From NCBI RefSeq assembly GCF_002795845.1, contig NZ_CP011797.1, positions 2,379,501-2,443,500 of the forward strand: a stretch of 64,000 nucleotides of DNA, in the 5' to 3' direction. The stretch comes from Reinekea forsetii (GTDB lineage: Bacteria > Pseudomonadota > Gammaproteobacteria > Pseudomonadales > Natronospirillaceae). Shown in pieces: positions 46,722 to 56,335 of the stretch (position 1 is its first letter; each line of letters begins with the position of its first letter). The notes under the pieces are model-generated. The model saw nothing but the letters and a program-made list of their open reading frames with translations, made no database searches and was not told the origin of the DNA. The position numbers and the translations under genes are program-made.

Positions 46722-47750
46722 ATGAACGTACCCAGCCTGTCCGGCTTCTTAGCCCTGAGCGACGCAAAGTATCGCTTGTTTGACCTCGGCACCCAACTGC
46801 GACCCTTGCCCGACGACAGCCTCGCGAGTCTGGACCAGGGTCTGCCCTACCCCTATCCCTATCTGGGTTACGGCTGGCTGGTGATCTTTAGTTGGCACCC
46901 CCAGGTGAGCGAACAAAATAGCCTCTGGTTTCTCAAATTGCCACTCGATGAGCAGGGCATTGTCTCCGCCGCCGCGCATGGCGAACTGGTCAACCGCCTG
47001 TATCGCTCGTTGCAAACCGATGACGCGCAAGAACGACAACGCCTGCTCACGGACCATCTGTTTCACTTTAAACCCGATACCGACAAGATGGCCGCCCTGC
47101 ACGCGACGGCCACCGCCCTATTGGGTCTGCCCGCCAGTCAATATCTGCCCACGGCGGAGGAATTTTTGCTCTCAAACAAGGGCTCAATCGACTGGCAGTC
47201 GATTGGCTTGCAGGGCATCGCTGACTTTGTCGTCCGAGCGAGCGAGGCAGACCTGGGCCAGCTGGCCGGTCGGCTAACGCCATTGGCTGAGGCACCCTTT
47301 ATCGCCTTGACCGGACAATTGGAGCATCGCAACCTGAGCACATCCCTGGTGTCGGCGCTGATAGCCAAGGCCCAATTGGACCCAAATCAGATCGCCATCG
47401 AAAATGCCTGTCTCAGGGCCTGCTCTCAGTCGACCGACGCCCAGCTTTGTCAGGCGCTGATCGACCGTCGGTTGTCCGCTCCGGACGTGAGTCTGGAGTT
47501 TCTCTTGATCGTGCTGAGTCGCTACAGCACCCTGCTACAGGACACTGACCGAGCGTTGTTAATCATGGATCAACTGGCCCAGCTGGCCGATGCCGACGGT
47601 TTTCACCGCCTGGTCACCCACCTGGTGATGCAACCGGGTCTGGCGCAGTTGATGCGTACCCTACTCGGCCACCCGCGCCTGACCCCAGCCTTGGCTAATG
47701 CGATCGCCCTGCTGTTGCAGACCCAGCGGAGTCGCCATGTCCAACACTGA
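46722..47750 (+). CDS. DUF3549 family protein
   Basis: A 342-residue soluble protein without known catalytic motifs. It matches the DUF3549 family of Pseudomonas and relatives (SLSGFLALSDAKYRLFDLGTQ at the N-terminus, YPYPYLGYGWLVIFSWHP further on), with a mainly helical, HEAT-like C-terminal half. Function unknown. ATG at 46722. Its last 14 bases overlap the start of the YchJ-family gene, so the two are likely translated from one transcript. Confidence 0.82.
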   Translation: MNVPSLSGFLALSDAKYRLFDLGTQLRPLPDDSLASLDQGLPYPYPYLGYGWLVIFSWHPQVSEQNSLWFLKLPLDEQGIVSAAAHGELVNRLYRSLQTDDAQERQRLLTDHLFHFKPDTDKMAALHATATALLGLPASQYLPTAEEFLLSNKGSIDWQSIGLQGIADFVVRASEADLGQLAGRLTPLAEAPFIALTGQLEHRNLSTSLVSALIAKAQLDPNQIAIENACLRACSQSTDAQLCQALIDRRLSAPDVSLEFLLIVLSRYSTLLQDTDRALLIMDQLAQLADADGFHRLVTHLVMQPGLAQLMRTLLGHPRLTPALANAIALLLQTQRSRHVQH

Positions 47751-48117
47751 GGCCTGTCCCTGCGGCCTGGAGGCGAGCTATCTCAGTTGTTGCGGTCGCT
47801 TTATTGACCTGGGCGCACCCCCTCAGAGCGCCGAACTGCTGATGCGCAGCCGATACAGTGCCTTTGTCCGCGCCAATCGGGCCTATCTGTTAAAGAGTTG
47901 GCACCCCGATACTCGCCCGGACCTAGACCAGGCCGAACTGGACCGAGGTGAGTGGCTCAAATTAGAAATTTTGACCGTCAAACCCGGACTGAAAAAATCG
48001 ATTGTTGAGTTTAAGGCCTACTATCTCGAGGCGGGGATGCAACGCTGTTTGCATGAAACCTCCTTGTTCAAAAAGGTTAAGCAGCGCTGGCATTATGTTG
48101 AGGCATTGGCCGAGTAA
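47737..48117 (+). CDS. YchJ-family SEC-C motif protein
   Basis: A 126-residue protein with an N-terminal SEC-C zinc motif (ACPCGLEASYLSCCGRFI) and a YchJ core (AELLMRSRYSAFVRANRAYLLKSW, with HPDTRP after it). The family is small and its role is unknown. SEC-C motifs bind zinc and often mediate protein contacts. ATG at 47737 with GGAG upstream lies inside the end of the DUF3549 gene. The earlier in-frame ATG at 47698 is not supported. Confidence 0.88.
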   Translation: MSNTEACPCGLEASYLSCCGRFIDLGAPPQSAELLMRSRYSAFVRANRAYLLKSWHPDTRPDLDQAELDRGEWLKLEILTVKPGLKKSIVEFKAYYLEAGMQRCLHETSLFKKVKQRWHYVEALAE

Positions 48118-48149
48118 GTGGCGTGGTTCAATGGTTCGCGCCAATCGGC

Positions 48150-48866
48150 CTAGTAGCCAGACACATCGAGTACCTCGGTATGGCTCACCGGTTCAGCCAA
48201 ACGCCGATAGATATTCTGCGCCACGGTTTCAGGCGCCGCTAACTGGCCATTCTGGTGCAATTGGATAAAACTCTGTACCTGACTGAATTGCGCCACACTG
48301 GCTTCGCGCAAGGTGGCTTGCATCTGCGTCGCCATAACACCCGGGTCCAATATTGCGCACTCGATCGGCAGAGGCTGCAAACTCTGCTCCGCGGCCATAA
48401 CCCGTAAGAAATGATTCACCCCGGCCTTACTGGCGCAGTACAGGCCCCAACCGTCGATGGCGCTGTGCGCCGCCCCAGAAGAAACAAAGGCAGCCACTTT
48501 TCGAGCCGGGTAGGCCCCAAAATGATATTGGTAACGGCCAAGGATCGAGATCGGCACGGTGAAATTGACATCCAGATGTTGCCACCACTGTTTGGGCTCA
48601 CTTAAGGCTAGGGGACCAATGGGGCCGATCGTCGCGGCATTAATGATCAGCTGAACCTCATCCCAGCGCTCGCGCGCCAGGTCGGCCAGCATCCGATCGA
48701 CGGTATCGATAGCCGCTTCACGGCGTGACATATCGAGCTCAAGGTGTTCGTCTCCGCTGCCGGAACGAGACAATTCCAGCACGGTAAAACCCTGCTGCTG
48801 ATAAAGCGCTAACAGGGATTTACCCAGGCCGCGTGACCCGCCAATTAAAATACAAACCTTTGCCAT
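48150..48866 (-). CDS. SDR-family NAD(P)-dependent oxidoreductase
   Basis: A 238-residue short-chain dehydrogenase/reductase. It has the cofactor motif IGGSRGLGKSLL, the NAAT structural motif (LIINAATIGPIG), the catalytic Ser in VSSGAAHSAIDGWG, and YCASK with the catalytic tyrosine and lysine. The GGSRGLG start resembles benzil-reductase/sepiapterin-reductase-like SDRs. The substrate is unknown. ATG at 48866 has GGAG eight bases upstream. A GTG at 48881 is less likely. Confidence 0.9.
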   Translation of the reverse strand: MAKVCILIGGSRGLGKSLLALYQQQGFTVLELSRSGSGDEHLELDMSRREAAIDTVDRMLADLARERWDEVQLIINAATIGPIGPLALSEPKQWWQHLDVNFTVPISILGRYQYHFGAYPARKVAAFVSSGAAHSAIDGWGLYCASKAGVNHFLRVMAAEQSLQPLPIECAILDPGVMATQMQATLREASVAQFSQVQSFIQLHQNGQLAAPETVAQNIYRRLAEPVSHTEVLDVSGY

Positions 48867-49115
48867 GCCGTGTCGCTCCACTTTATTGCCTCACATTACT
48901 GAGCCCAAAAATCACCCTATTCCCCGCCCAATGCAGCCTTGGCGCCGGACAACACTATAGTACTGCAGATGAAAGTCTAGTCGAATTGGCCCCCTCTAAG
49001 GATCCCAGGCAAGGCTCCAATTGAGGGCACTGGATGCCGCATGAGGGCTCGGGAGGCTCATCAGCCGGACAGAGTCCGGATTGACCATGGGCTCATGTAT
49101 CGCCCGATTGGCCGA

Positions 49116-49718
49116 CTACTCCCAACCGGGGACGCCGCTCATATCGGGCAGGTGATGGGCAATGCCCTTGTGGCAGTCGATACAGGTCTTATCGCCGCTG
49201 GCCAAGGCTGTGCTGTGTTGGTTCGAGGCACGTTCGCTTTGGCGGGTAAAGTCCATCGCAGCGAACTCGTGACAGTTGCGGCATTCCAATGAGTCGTTGG
49301 CTTTAAAGCGCGCCCATTCATGCTCGGCCAACTCACGGCGCTTGGCCTCAAACTTCTCCCGCGTGTTAATAGTACCAAAGACCTTACCCCAGACTTCTTT
49401 AGAGGCCTGGATCTTACGCGCGATCTTGTAGGTCCATTCGTGCGGCACATGGCAATCGGAACAAGTCGCGCGGACGCCGGAACGGTTTGAGAAGTGGATG
49501 GTTTCTTGTAATTCAACATAGACATTGGTGCGCATCTCATGACAGCTGATGCAGAATGCTTCGGTATTGGCCGCTTCGAGTGCGGTATTAAAACCACCCC
49601 AGAAGATAATCCCGGCGACAAAACCGCCCAGGGTTAAAAAGCCCAAGGAATAATGGCTGGCTGGCCGTGCCAAAACCCGCCAGCTGGAAATTAATAGAGA
49701 CATAAAGCGGCTCCACAT
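49116..49718 (-). CDS. napC: Cytochrome c-type protein NapC
   Basis: NapC is the membrane-anchored tetrahaem quinol dehydrogenase that feeds electrons to NapB and NapA. The 200-residue protein has one N-terminal membrane segment (about 22-45) and four haem-binding motifs CISCH, CSDCH, CRNCH and CIDCH, with distal ligands expected in the NapC/NirT pattern. ATG at 49718 with AAGGAGAAGTAT upstream. Longer in-frame extensions overlap napB and are not conserved. Last gene of napEFDABC. Confidence 0.95.
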   Translation of the reverse strand: MWSRFMSLLISSWRVLARPASHYSLGFLTLGGFVAGIIFWGGFNTALEAANTEAFCISCHEMRTNVYVELQETIHFSNRSGVRATCSDCHVPHEWTYKIARKIQASKEVWGKVFGTINTREKFEAKRRELAEHEWARFKANDSLECRNCHEFAAMDFTRQSERASNQHSTALASGDKTCIDCHKGIAHHLPDMSGVPGWE

Positions 49719-49728
49719 ATACTTCTCC

Positions 49729-50181
49729 TTAATGGCTGGCGCCGGCTTTGAGAAACAGTTCATCCATGCTGATAAAGTCGTTTTCAATAAGCAGCTTGAC
49801 CGACTGTTGTGAGGCATGGCATTGGGTACAAAAATAGCGATTGGGCGATACATCGGCGAGAAAATTACCATCTCGATTCATAAAGTGAGTCACCGATATC
49901 ATCGGTGCCTGCGAGTCGGCGACGCGCAAACGGTTATGACAGGACAGGCATTTATTCACCTTTAAATCGATCTGATAACCGGCGATCTTATGCGGTATGG
50001 TCGGTGCCGCCATCGGATAATCCCGCACCCGACGCTGGTCGTTATTTATTTCGTCGGCCATGGCCGGCGGCTGCGCAGTGTCGAGTAGCTCCGCTGAGCC
50101 GCGCAGGGTGGCGACCTGATTATCAGCCTGGGCAAGACTCAATAGGACCAGCAGACTACAGAGGGCGAATCGTTTTTTCAT
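49729..50181 (-). CDS. napB: Periplasmic nitrate reductase small subunit, dihaem cytochrome c NapB
   Basis: NapB is the soluble dihaem cytochrome that passes electrons from NapC to NapA. The 150-residue protein has a signal peptide ([15 protein letters not shown]) and two haem motifs CLSCH and CTQCH, with the family's [20 protein letters not shown] and [11 protein letters not shown] contexts. ATG at 50181 with GGAGATCCCA upstream, 9 bases after napA. Confidence 0.95.
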   Translation of the reverse strand: MKKRFALCSLLVLLSLAQADNQVATLRGSAELLDTAQPPAMADEINNDQRRVRDYPMAAPTIPHKIAGYQIDLKVNKCLSCHNRLRVADSQAPMISVTHFMNRDGNFLADVSPNRYFCTQCHASQQSVKLLIENDFISMDELFLKAGASH

Positions 50182-50190
50182 TGGGATCTC

Positions 50191-52686
50191 CTATACCTTA
50201 GCCACTTTGACAGCACATTTTTTATAGTCAGTCTGTTTGGAAATCGGATCCATGGCATCCAAGGTGCACTTATTAATCAGCTGACTGGCATCGAACCAGG
50301 GCACGAAGATCAAGCCTACGGGCGGTTTATTGCGGCCACGCGTTTCCACTCGGGTGCGGATTTCGCCCCGCCGAGACGCCACGCGAATTTCATCACCGCG
50401 CCGCAGGCCGCGACTGCGAGCGTCGTCTGGGTGCATATAGCAGAGTGCATCGGGCAGGGCGTTATACAACTCCGGCACACGCTGGGTCATCGAACCGGAG
50501 TGCCAATGCTCGAGCACGCGGCCGGTCGATAACCAGAGATCGTATTCGGCATCGGGGCTTTCTGCTGGTGGCTCATAGGGCAGCGCAAAGATAATCGCCC
50601 GGCCGTCTGACTTACCATAAAACTGCACGCCTCGACCCGGCTCAACATAGGGGTCATAGCCTTCGCGAAAACGCCATTGGGTTTCCTTGCCCGCCACCAC
50701 CGGCCAACGCAGGCCGCGTTCTTCGTGGTAGCGATCGAAGGGGGCCAGGTCGTGACCGTGACCGCGCCCGAACTCGGCGTATTCTTCAAACAGGCCCTTC
50801 TGCACATAAAAACCGAAGGCGTCGGCCTCATCATTGGCGTATTTTTTGTCGACCTCATCCAGGCCAAAACGGTCAACTGTGCCATTGCGAAACAGCACAT
50901 CGAACATCGACCGGTCCTTGTAGTCTGGATTCGCCGCCAGCAGCTCGGCCGGCCAAACGTCTTCCATGGTGAAGCGCTTGGCGAACTCCATAAGTTGCCA
51001 TAGATCGGAGCGTGCTTCGCCCGGTGCTTGGGTCAACTGGTGCCAGAATTGGGTGCGCCGTTCGGCGTTGCCATAGGCGCCCTCCTTTTCCACCCACATG
51101 GCGGTCGGCAAAATCAAGTCTGCCGCCTCACAGGTCACGGTTGGATAAGCATCGGAGACCACGATAAAGTTTTCCGGATTACGGTAACCGGGATAGGTTT
51201 CCTCCATCATGTTGGCGGCCGCCTGCATGTTATTGTTCACCTGGACCCAGTAGCAATTGATCTTACTGTCCTTAAGATGGCGGTTTTGCAGCGCGGCGTG
51301 GGCACCCACCTTGGACGGCACAGTGCCTTCCGGCAGGCGCCATATTTTTTCGGCCCGCAGGCGGTGGGCTGGGTTAGTCACGACCAGGTCTGCGGGCAGA
51401 CGATGGGCGAAGGTGCCCACTTCACGCGCCGTGCCGCAGGCCGAGGGTTGCCCGGTCAGGGAAAAGGGGCTGTTGCCCGGTGCGGATATTTTGCCGGTGA
51501 GCAGGTGCAGGTTGTAGATCATATTGTTCATCCACACTCCTCGAGTGTGCTGATTAACGCCCATGGTCCAGAGAGACATCACCTTGGTCTTCGGATCGGC
51601 ATAGATGTCGGCCAAGGCGCGCAAGGCCGGTTCCGAGACGCCCGATTCCTTGGCGGCATAGGCCAGGGTATAGGGCTTAACAAACGCCGCGTAGGCTTTA
51701 AAATCGATGCTTTCAGAGTCGTTCGCCGTGGCGGCGTTTTTCGCCTGCTGCTCCAATGGGTGCTCCGGCCGCAGGCCATAGCCAATATCGTCGGTGCCCT
51801 TGCGGAAGTTAACGTGCTTGGCAACAAAGTCCTTATTGACTCTATCATTCTCAATAAGGTAATTGGCCAAGGCATTAGCGATGATCAGATCGGTTTGCGA
51901 TTTGAACACCATCGGGATATCGGCCAGATCAAAACTGCGATGTTGGTAAGTCGACATCACCACCACCTTGACATGAGGATGCGAGAGCCGACGATCGGTA
52001 ATGCGGGTCCACAGAATTGGATGCATTTCGGCCATATTCGAGCCCCATAAGACAAAGGCATCGGCGTGTTCGAAGTCGTCATAGCAGCCCATCGGTTCAT
52101 CGATGCCGAAGGTGCGCATAAAGCCGGCCACGGCCGAGGCCATACAGTGGCGCGCATTGGGATCGAGATTATTGCTGCGGAAACCGGCTTTCATCAGCTT
52201 GACCGCCGCGTAGCCCTCCCAGACGGTCCATTGACCCGAACCGAACATGCCAATGGCCTCAGGACCCTTGGTCTTGAGTGTGGCTTTCCATTTCTCGGCC
52301 ATAGCATCGAACGCCTCATCCCAAGACACTGGCGTAAATTCACCGTTCTTGTCATACACGCCATTGGTTTTGCGTAACAGCGGTTGGGTCAAGCGATCGC
52401 GGCCATAGATGATTTTGGCGAGAAAATAGCCCTTGATGCAATTAAGACCCCGGTTCACCGGTGACAGTTGATCGCCATGGGTGGCGACCACCTTGCCGGC
52501 CTTGGTACCGACCGAGACCGAACAGCCGGTGCCACAAAAACGACAGGGTGCCTTATCCCATTGGATTTGATTTTCCGCACTGCTGGTGATCAGGTTGGTG
52601 GCCTGGACGGGCATCGATAAGCCCGCAACTGAGGCGGCTACGGCCGCGGCTTGCGCCTTAATGACGTCACGGCGGGTCAGCTTCAT
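50191..52686 (-). CDS. napA: Periplasmic nitrate reductase catalytic subunit NapA
   Basis: Molybdoenzyme that reduces nitrate in the periplasm. The 831-residue protein has a TAT signal ([19 protein letters not shown]), a [4Fe-4S] motif [10 protein letters not shown], the Mo-ligand cysteine in [17 protein letters not shown], and the NapA markers [22 protein letters not shown] and [19 protein letters not shown]. It has the normal length. The start ATG overlaps the napD stop by four bases. NapD, encoded just before, is its dedicated TAT proof-reading chaperone. It depends on Mo cofactor, for which moeA is encoded 4 kb away. Confidence 0.97.
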   Translation of the reverse strand: MKLTRRDVIKAQAAAVAASVAGLSMPVQATNLITSSAENQIQWDKAPCRFCGTGCSVSVGTKAGKVVATHGDQLSPVNRGLNCIKGYFLAKIIYGRDRLTQPLLRKTNGVYDKNGEFTPVSWDEAFDAMAEKWKATLKTKGPEAIGMFGSGQWTVWEGYAAVKLMKAGFRSNNLDPNARHCMASAVAGFMRTFGIDEPMGCYDDFEHADAFVLWGSNMAEMHPILWTRITDRRLSHPHVKVVVMSTYQHRSFDLADIPMVFKSQTDLIIANALANYLIENDRVNKDFVAKHVNFRKGTDDIGYGLRPEHPLEQQAKNAATANDSESIDFKAYAAFVKPYTLAYAAKESGVSEPALRALADIYADPKTKVMSLWTMGVNQHTRGVWMNNMIYNLHLLTGKISAPGNSPFSLTGQPSACGTAREVGTFAHRLPADLVVTNPAHRLRAEKIWRLPEGTVPSKVGAHAALQNRHLKDSKINCYWVQVNNNMQAAANMMEETYPGYRNPENFIVVSDAYPTVTCEAADLILPTAMWVEKEGAYGNAERRTQFWHQLTQAPGEARSDLWQLMEFAKRFTMEDVWPAELLAANPDYKDRSMFDVLFRNGTVDRFGLDEVDKKYANDEADAFGFYVQKGLFEEYAEFGRGHGHDLAPFDRYHEERGLRWPVVAGKETQWRFREGYDPYVEPGRGVQFYGKSDGRAIIFALPYEPPAESPDAEYDLWLSTGRVLEHWHSGSMTQRVPELYNALPDALCYMHPDDARSRGLRRGDEIRVASRRGEIRTRVETRGRNKPPVGLIFVPWFDASQLINKCTLDAMDPISKQTDYKKCAVKVAKV

Positions 52687-53045
52687 AGGGTGCTCCTAGC
52701 GATAATCTGGGCTGGGTCGGGGTCGGCTTTACCGAGTATCAGACTCGACATTTCAATTTCCTGATTGAGGTACTCAGACGCTTCGGTATGGTGTGCCACC
52801 AGGGTCGCGCTGAGCACGCCCTCGATAGTCTGCAGCGCCTCGATTTGCTGCATCACCTGACGGGCGGTCGGCGCACCGATGACCAGTACATACTTGCCCA
52901 GTTCGTCCTGTACCACGCGTTCAACACCCGCCAGGGTGTCCATGGCCAGCTCAATCGCCAGACGATGCTCTGGCCGGCCGTGCAGGATTACGCTGACTAT
53001 GTGTTCTTCATCCTTGCCGGTATTCAGGGCTACTGCGTTTCTCAT
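52683..53045 (-). CDS. napD: NapA maturation chaperone NapD
   Basis: NapD binds the TAT signal of NapA and holds back export until the cofactor is inserted. The 120-residue product has the ferredoxin-like fold motifs [15 protein letters not shown] and [34 protein letters not shown]-type blocks (about residues 50-85), and ends with a variable tail. ATG at 53045. The stop overlaps the napA start. It lies 12 bases after napF. Confidence 0.92.
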   Translation of the reverse strand: MRNAVALNTGKDEEHIVSVILHGRPEHRLAIELAMDTLAGVERVVQDELGKYVLVIGAPTARQVMQQIEALQTIEGVLSATLVAHHTEASEYLNQEIEMSSLILGKADPDPAQIIARSTL

Positions 53046-53057
53046 CGGGGTTGCATC

Positions 53058-53603
53058 CTATCGGTTCGAGCCCGCTGCAGAGGTCTCCAGCGGATTAATG
53101 AACAAGCTGTTGACCGGGCAGACCGACACGCATTCGCCACAGGCCACACAGACGTCGGGGTTAAACACCGGTTGCGGTGTGGTCAGCGTGATCGGAAACT
53201 CGATAGCCTGGAGATCACAGGCATCCTTACAGGCCTGACAGGTCACGCCCTGATTGGCCAGACAGTCACCACTCACGCTGACCTGCCCCATCGGCCAGGC
53301 CGGTGCTCCGGGCTGCAAGGCCTGTGGCTGGCAGGCACTGATACAGTCGCCACATCCGGTGCACCCGGCGGCGGAGAAATTTAGCTCCGGAAAACCACCG
53401 TCGCCGCGCACGATGATCTGGCTCGGGCAGGCCCTAAGGCAGGCTTCGCAGCGGCTGCACAGGTCGATAAAGTCGGCCTCCGCCCGGGCGCCGGGCGGAC
53501 GGCAGGGCACGAGCGATGCTGTCCGGCCGGGGTGCAGCAGGCGTTTAAACAGGCCGCGGCGCGCGGCATTGGTGGGCAAGTAAGCTGACGGCGCCACCCT
53601 CAA
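53058..53603 (-). CDS. napF: Ferredoxin-type protein NapF
   Basis: NapF is a cytosolic iron-sulfur protein that acts on NapA before export. The ~181-residue protein has the AARRGLFKRLL N-terminal stretch seen in NapF and four cysteine clusters: CSRCEACLRACP, CTGCGDCISACQ, CQACKDACD and CVACGECVSVCP. These fit up to four [4Fe-4S] clusters, though the third is shorter. The start is uncertain. TTG at 53603 overlaps the napE stop as TTGA, and GTG at 53597 and TTG at 53579 are alternatives. Second gene of the nap operon. Confidence 0.9.
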   Translation of the reverse strand: MRVAPSAYLPTNAARRGLFKRLLHPGRTASLVPCRPPGARAEADFIDLCSRCEACLRACPSQIIVRGDGGFPELNFSAAGCTGCGDCISACQPQALQPGAPAWPMGQVSVSGDCLANQGVTCQACKDACDLQAIEFPITLTTPQPVFNPDVCVACGECVSVCPVNSLFINPLETSAAGSNR

Positions 53604-53752
53604 TAGGTGCTCGGACCGAGTAACAGCTGCGACATCCAGATGGCCAACCCGTAACCGCCCACCAGAACAATGGTCATAAAGGGAAACAAAAACACCGTTA
53701 TAAATAGGAAGGCTCGGCGCTCATGCTTTTTTTCGGTCGGTTGTTGAGCCAT
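53600..53752 (-). CDS. napE: Small membrane protein NapE
   Basis: A 50-residue frame that begins MAQQPTEKKHERRAFLFI, followed by one membrane segment (TVFLFPFMTIVLVGGYGLAIW) and the tail MSQLLLGPSTY. The length, the charged N-terminus, the FPFMTIVLVGGYG core and the position ahead of napF identify NapE, a nap-operon membrane protein of unknown role found in Pseudomonas and Paracoccus. ATG at 53752 has GGAG upstream. Its TGA overlaps the TTG candidate start of napF. Confidence 0.88.
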   Translation of the reverse strand: MAQQPTEKKHERRAFLFITVFLFPFMTIVLVGGYGLAIWMSQLLLGPSTY

Positions 53753-53773
53753 CGATCGCGCTCCATTGTGTTG

Positions 53774-53821
53774 CTGGGTCTGGGTCTGGGTCTGGGTCTG
53801 GGTCTGGGTCTGGGTCTGGGT
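53774..53821. repeat. Eight-copy CTGGGT hexanucleotide tandem repeat
   Basis: Eight perfect copies of CTGGGT (ACCCAG on the nap coding strand), with a further partial copy to 53825. The array ends 21 bases before the napE ATG and lies downstream of the predicted nap promoter, so it should be in the nap 5' untranslated region. Perfect short repeats of this kind change copy number by replication slippage. Confidence 0.9.
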
Positions 53822-53843
53822 CTGGACGGGTCTTGCTTACAGC

Positions 53844-53849
53844 ATTAGG
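53844..53849 (-). promoter_or_regulatory. Candidate -10 element of the nap promoter
   Basis: On the minus strand CCTAAT matches TATAAT at 4/6. Its position fits a start near 53837. This puts the NarP-like site at about -45 and the FNR-like site at about -66, close to -44.5 and -64.5 at E. coli napF. No clear -35 is present, as expected for an activator-dependent promoter. Confidence 0.4.
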
Positions 53850-53874
53850 GTAAATCAGTTTCGGCACATAGGCG

Positions 53875-53890
53875 TACCTTGCTGGAGGTA
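53875..53890. promoter_or_regulatory. NarP/NarL-like 7-2-7 site
   Basis: TACCTTG-CT-GGAGGTA is an inverted heptamer pair with a 2-base spacer. Compared with TACYYMT-N2-AKRRGTA the left half scores 5/7 and the right half 6/7. It lies between napE and the nitrate sensor gene, 21 bases from the FNR-like site. Confidence 0.55.
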
Positions 53891-53896
53891 TAGCTG

Positions 53897-53910
53897 TTGT
53901 TCTATATCAA
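53897..53910. promoter_or_regulatory. FNR-like site between nap and narQ
   Basis: TTGTT-CTAT-ATCAA matches the FNR consensus TTGAT-N4-ATCAA at 9/10. It would make the nap operon, and perhaps the divergent sensor-regulator genes, responsive to oxygen limitation through FNR/ANR. Confidence 0.65.
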
Positions 53911-53960
53911 GCAAAGGACATTTCTAGTAATAACGGCTTAATTTGGCGTAAACTGTTGAA

Positions 53961-55688
53961 ATGGTCAGATTAGCCCGTTACCCCATCGCCAGGTCGTTAA
54001 GTCTGAGTCTTTCTTTAGTGATCGTCCTGGTAAGTATCTCGTTTTTGTTGGATATCCGCCTCACCACCGGCCTGTCCGGTGACGCTGCGGCCATCAATCA
54101 CGCAGGGTCGATGCGCATGCAGTCGTACCGGCTGGCCTATGCCATCGAAAAAGAGACCCCACTATCCGAACGGGAGAAGTTGATTAACGAATTTGCGTCT
54201 AATCTGAATGCGCCGACATTGGCCCGCCGGATAGCGACCGCTCAACTTGCGCTGCAGGCACAGTTTGCCCTTGTGCAACGCGATTTTCAGACCATGAAAG
54301 GGTTCGCTTTGAACGACCCGCCTGCATATCTTCGGGCAGTAGACGACTTTGTCGGTGAACTCGATCAGCTGGTTAAGCTGATAGTACTGAGGAGCGTAAG
54401 CAAGCTTAGTCTGTTACGCCGACTACAAATTATGATCTATACGATCGCCCTATTATCCGGCATCGGCTTCACGCTATTATTGTTCAAACAGGTTATTTCA
54501 CCCTTCCGGCATCTTGTGACTGCAGTGGAAAAACTCGGTCAAGGCGACGATTGGGATGATCTCAATTTTCGCGGTGATGGCGAATTCGCTGAACTGTCCC
54601 AAGCCTTTAACAGGATGGCGCAGAAAGCGACCGCCACTCAGCTAACCCTGGAGTACAGAATTCACCAGCAGACCGAGGCCGTAAAGCGAAATAATAGGGC
54701 GTTAGAATTACTCTTCAATCTGAGTCAGACCCTGAATACTGAGCACCCGTCCATTGAGGTTTTTAAGAACAAGGCCGCGGCCGACTTGCAAAGTCTTTTT
54801 GGCGAGAAGTCGATCTACTGGACCACCCTCAAGGTGAACAAGGGCGCCAACAGGGTAGTTTTCACGTGTGCAACCGATGACTCACAGCTGGTCTGTATAA
54901 CCTTAAGTCCGCTTGCGTCCTGGCAATACCAGACGCTGGATACGGTTACGGCTCTGTTTGATATCGCCCTCAATCGTATCGGTGCCCAAAAGAGCGAAAA
55001 CAGAATCGCGCTACTCAATGAACGCTCATCCATGGCCCGAGAATTACACGATTCGCTTGCCCAGTCCCTGAGTTACCTCAAGATACAGGTTGCTCGTTGG
55101 CTAGCGTTACGCGAGCGCGGTGCCGAAATGACGAGTTTGGATGCTATCGCTATTGAGCTGCGCGATGGGCTCAGTACCACCTATCGTAAACTCAGGGAAC
55201 TGTTAGTGACCTTTCGCAGTACATCCGGTGAGCTGGGGCTGGTACCCTCGATCACCGCGGCTGTTGCTGAGGTCAACCGCCTTGGCCACCGTACGAGCGT
55301 GCACCTTCATATAGATGATAATTGGCCGGAAGACCTTTCCCCTAGCCAGGAAATTCATTGCCTGCATATTGTTCGCGAAGCAATGAGCAATACCTTAAAA
55401 CATGCTCAGGCCAATAATGCAGTGGTATCGTTACAGAATAGGCTGACTTTTCTGGAGATCTCCATTACCGATGATGGCGTCGGCTTTGGCGACACGCTGG
55501 CCGAAATGGGTCAGTTTGGGCTACAAATTATGACCGAACGGGCCTTACGTATCGGTGGCCGCATCGAATACCAGACTCTGCAGGCGGGTGGCGCCAGCGT
55601 ACTATTATGCTTCAATGCACAACCCGACAACCAAGGGTCATTGCTTATTGAGCCCTACCCGATTGAACACGGAGAACCGCCCTTGTGA
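53961..55688 (+). CDS. narQ: Nitrate/nitrite sensor histidine kinase (NarQ/NarX-like)
   Basis: A 575-residue membrane kinase. An N-terminal membrane segment (about 10-33) is followed by a periplasmic helical domain with the nitrate-binding P-box INHAGSMRMQSYRLA. Then come a second membrane segment (about 155-177), HAMP, a GAF-like region, and a HisKA_3/HATPase core with H363 in MARELHDSLAQSLSYLKIQV, an N-box REAMSNTLKHAQ and DDGVGFG. The NarX-type cysteine cluster between HAMP and kinase is missing, which favours NarQ. ATG at 53961. It is divergent from nap and overlaps the regulator gene by four bases. Confidence 0.88.
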   Translation: MVRLARYPIARSLSLSLSLVIVLVSISFLLDIRLTTGLSGDAAAINHAGSMRMQSYRLAYAIEKETPLSEREKLINEFASNLNAPTLARRIATAQLALQAQFALVQRDFQTMKGFALNDPPAYLRAVDDFVGELDQLVKLIVLRSVSKLSLLRRLQIMIYTIALLSGIGFTLLLFKQVISPFRHLVTAVEKLGQGDDWDDLNFRGDGEFAELSQAFNRMAQKATATQLTLEYRIHQQTEAVKRNNRALELLFNLSQTLNTEHPSIEVFKNKAAADLQSLFGEKSIYWTTLKVNKGANRVVFTCATDDSQLVCITLSPLASWQYQTLDTVTALFDIALNRIGAQKSENRIALLNERSSMARELHDSLAQSLSYLKIQVARWLALRERGAEMTSLDAIAIELRDGLSTTYRKLRELLVTFRSTSGELGLVPSITAAVAEVNRLGHRTSVHLHIDDNWPEDLSPSQEIHCLHIVREAMSNTLKHAQANNAVVSLQNRLTFLEISITDDGVGFGDTLAEMGQFGLQIMTERALRIGGRIEYQTLQAGGASVLLCFNAQPDNQGSLLIEPYPIEHGEPPL

Positions 55689-56326
55689 CTGATGTCATTA
55701 TCGTCGACGACCACCCCATGTTGCGCAAGGGGATCGCCCAGCTACTCGAGTTAGAGCCTGATCTGCAGCTTATCGCCGAGATAGGTGATGCCCGCGATGC
55801 GCTCAAGGTTATACTCCAACACGAGCCCGATTTGATCTTGCTCGATCTGAATATGCCTGGTCAAGATGGGCTCCATACGCTCAATTTACTGCGCAATGCT
55901 GGTGTCTATGCGCGCATCATCATCTTCACCGTTTCGGACGACCAGTCCGATATCCACCGAGCGATCCACAATGGGGCCGATGGCTATCTGCTCAAGGATA
56001 TTGATCCCTTGGAACTGCTCGCGTCGATCAAACAGTGTGTCAAAGGTGAGCAGGTGATCAGTCCGGAAATCGCGCAGGTGGTGCACCACGCGCTAACCCA
56101 GCGTTTACCGGAGAACATGCACCCGGCGCTGAATGAACTGACAGAACGGGAACGCGAGGTGTTGCGCCTGGTCGCATCGGGTTGCAGCAATAAGGCGATC
56201 GGCCAACAATTGCTTATTGCCGAGGGCACCGTCAAGGTGCATGTAAAGCGGGTGCTGGCCAAGCTTCATCTGCGCTCGCGCGTCGAGGCGGCTATTTTTG
56301 CCCTGCACCATAACAAGGAATTTTAG
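55685..56326 (+). CDS. narP: NarP/NarL-family response regulator
   Basis: A 213-residue regulator: receiver domain with DDHPMLRKG, the phospho-acceptor D54 in LILLDLNMPGQDG and the GYLLKDIDPLELL switch region. A LuxR/FixJ-type helix-turn-helix follows, with LTEREREVLRLVASGCSNKAIGQQLLIAEGTVKVHVKRVLAKL-type blocks at about residues 150-192. It aligns closely with E. coli NarP. The GTG start at 55685 overlaps the sensor stop (GTGA). With the adjacent sensor it should control the nap operon through the 7-2-7 site upstream. Confidence 0.9.
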   Translation: MTDVIIVDDHPMLRKGIAQLLELEPDLQLIAEIGDARDALKVILQHEPDLILLDLNMPGQDGLHTLNLLRNAGVYARIIIFTVSDDQSDIHRAIHNGADGYLLKDIDPLELLASIKQCVKGEQVISPEIAQVVHHALTQRLPENMHPALNELTEREREVLRLVASGCSNKAIGQQLLIAEGTVKVHVKRVLAKLHLRSRVEAAIFALHHNKEF

Positions 56327-56335
56327 GAGCTCACT

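Noticed and set aside
51028-52050. 340-codon plus-strand open frame
   Set aside because: It lies wholly antisense to napA, whose motifs are complete. The product is His/Gly-rich with no family resemblance, typical of a shadow of a GC-rich gene.
53774-53825. Possible CRISPR or telomere-like array
   Set aside because: The unit is only six bases with no spacers, so it is a simple tandem repeat.
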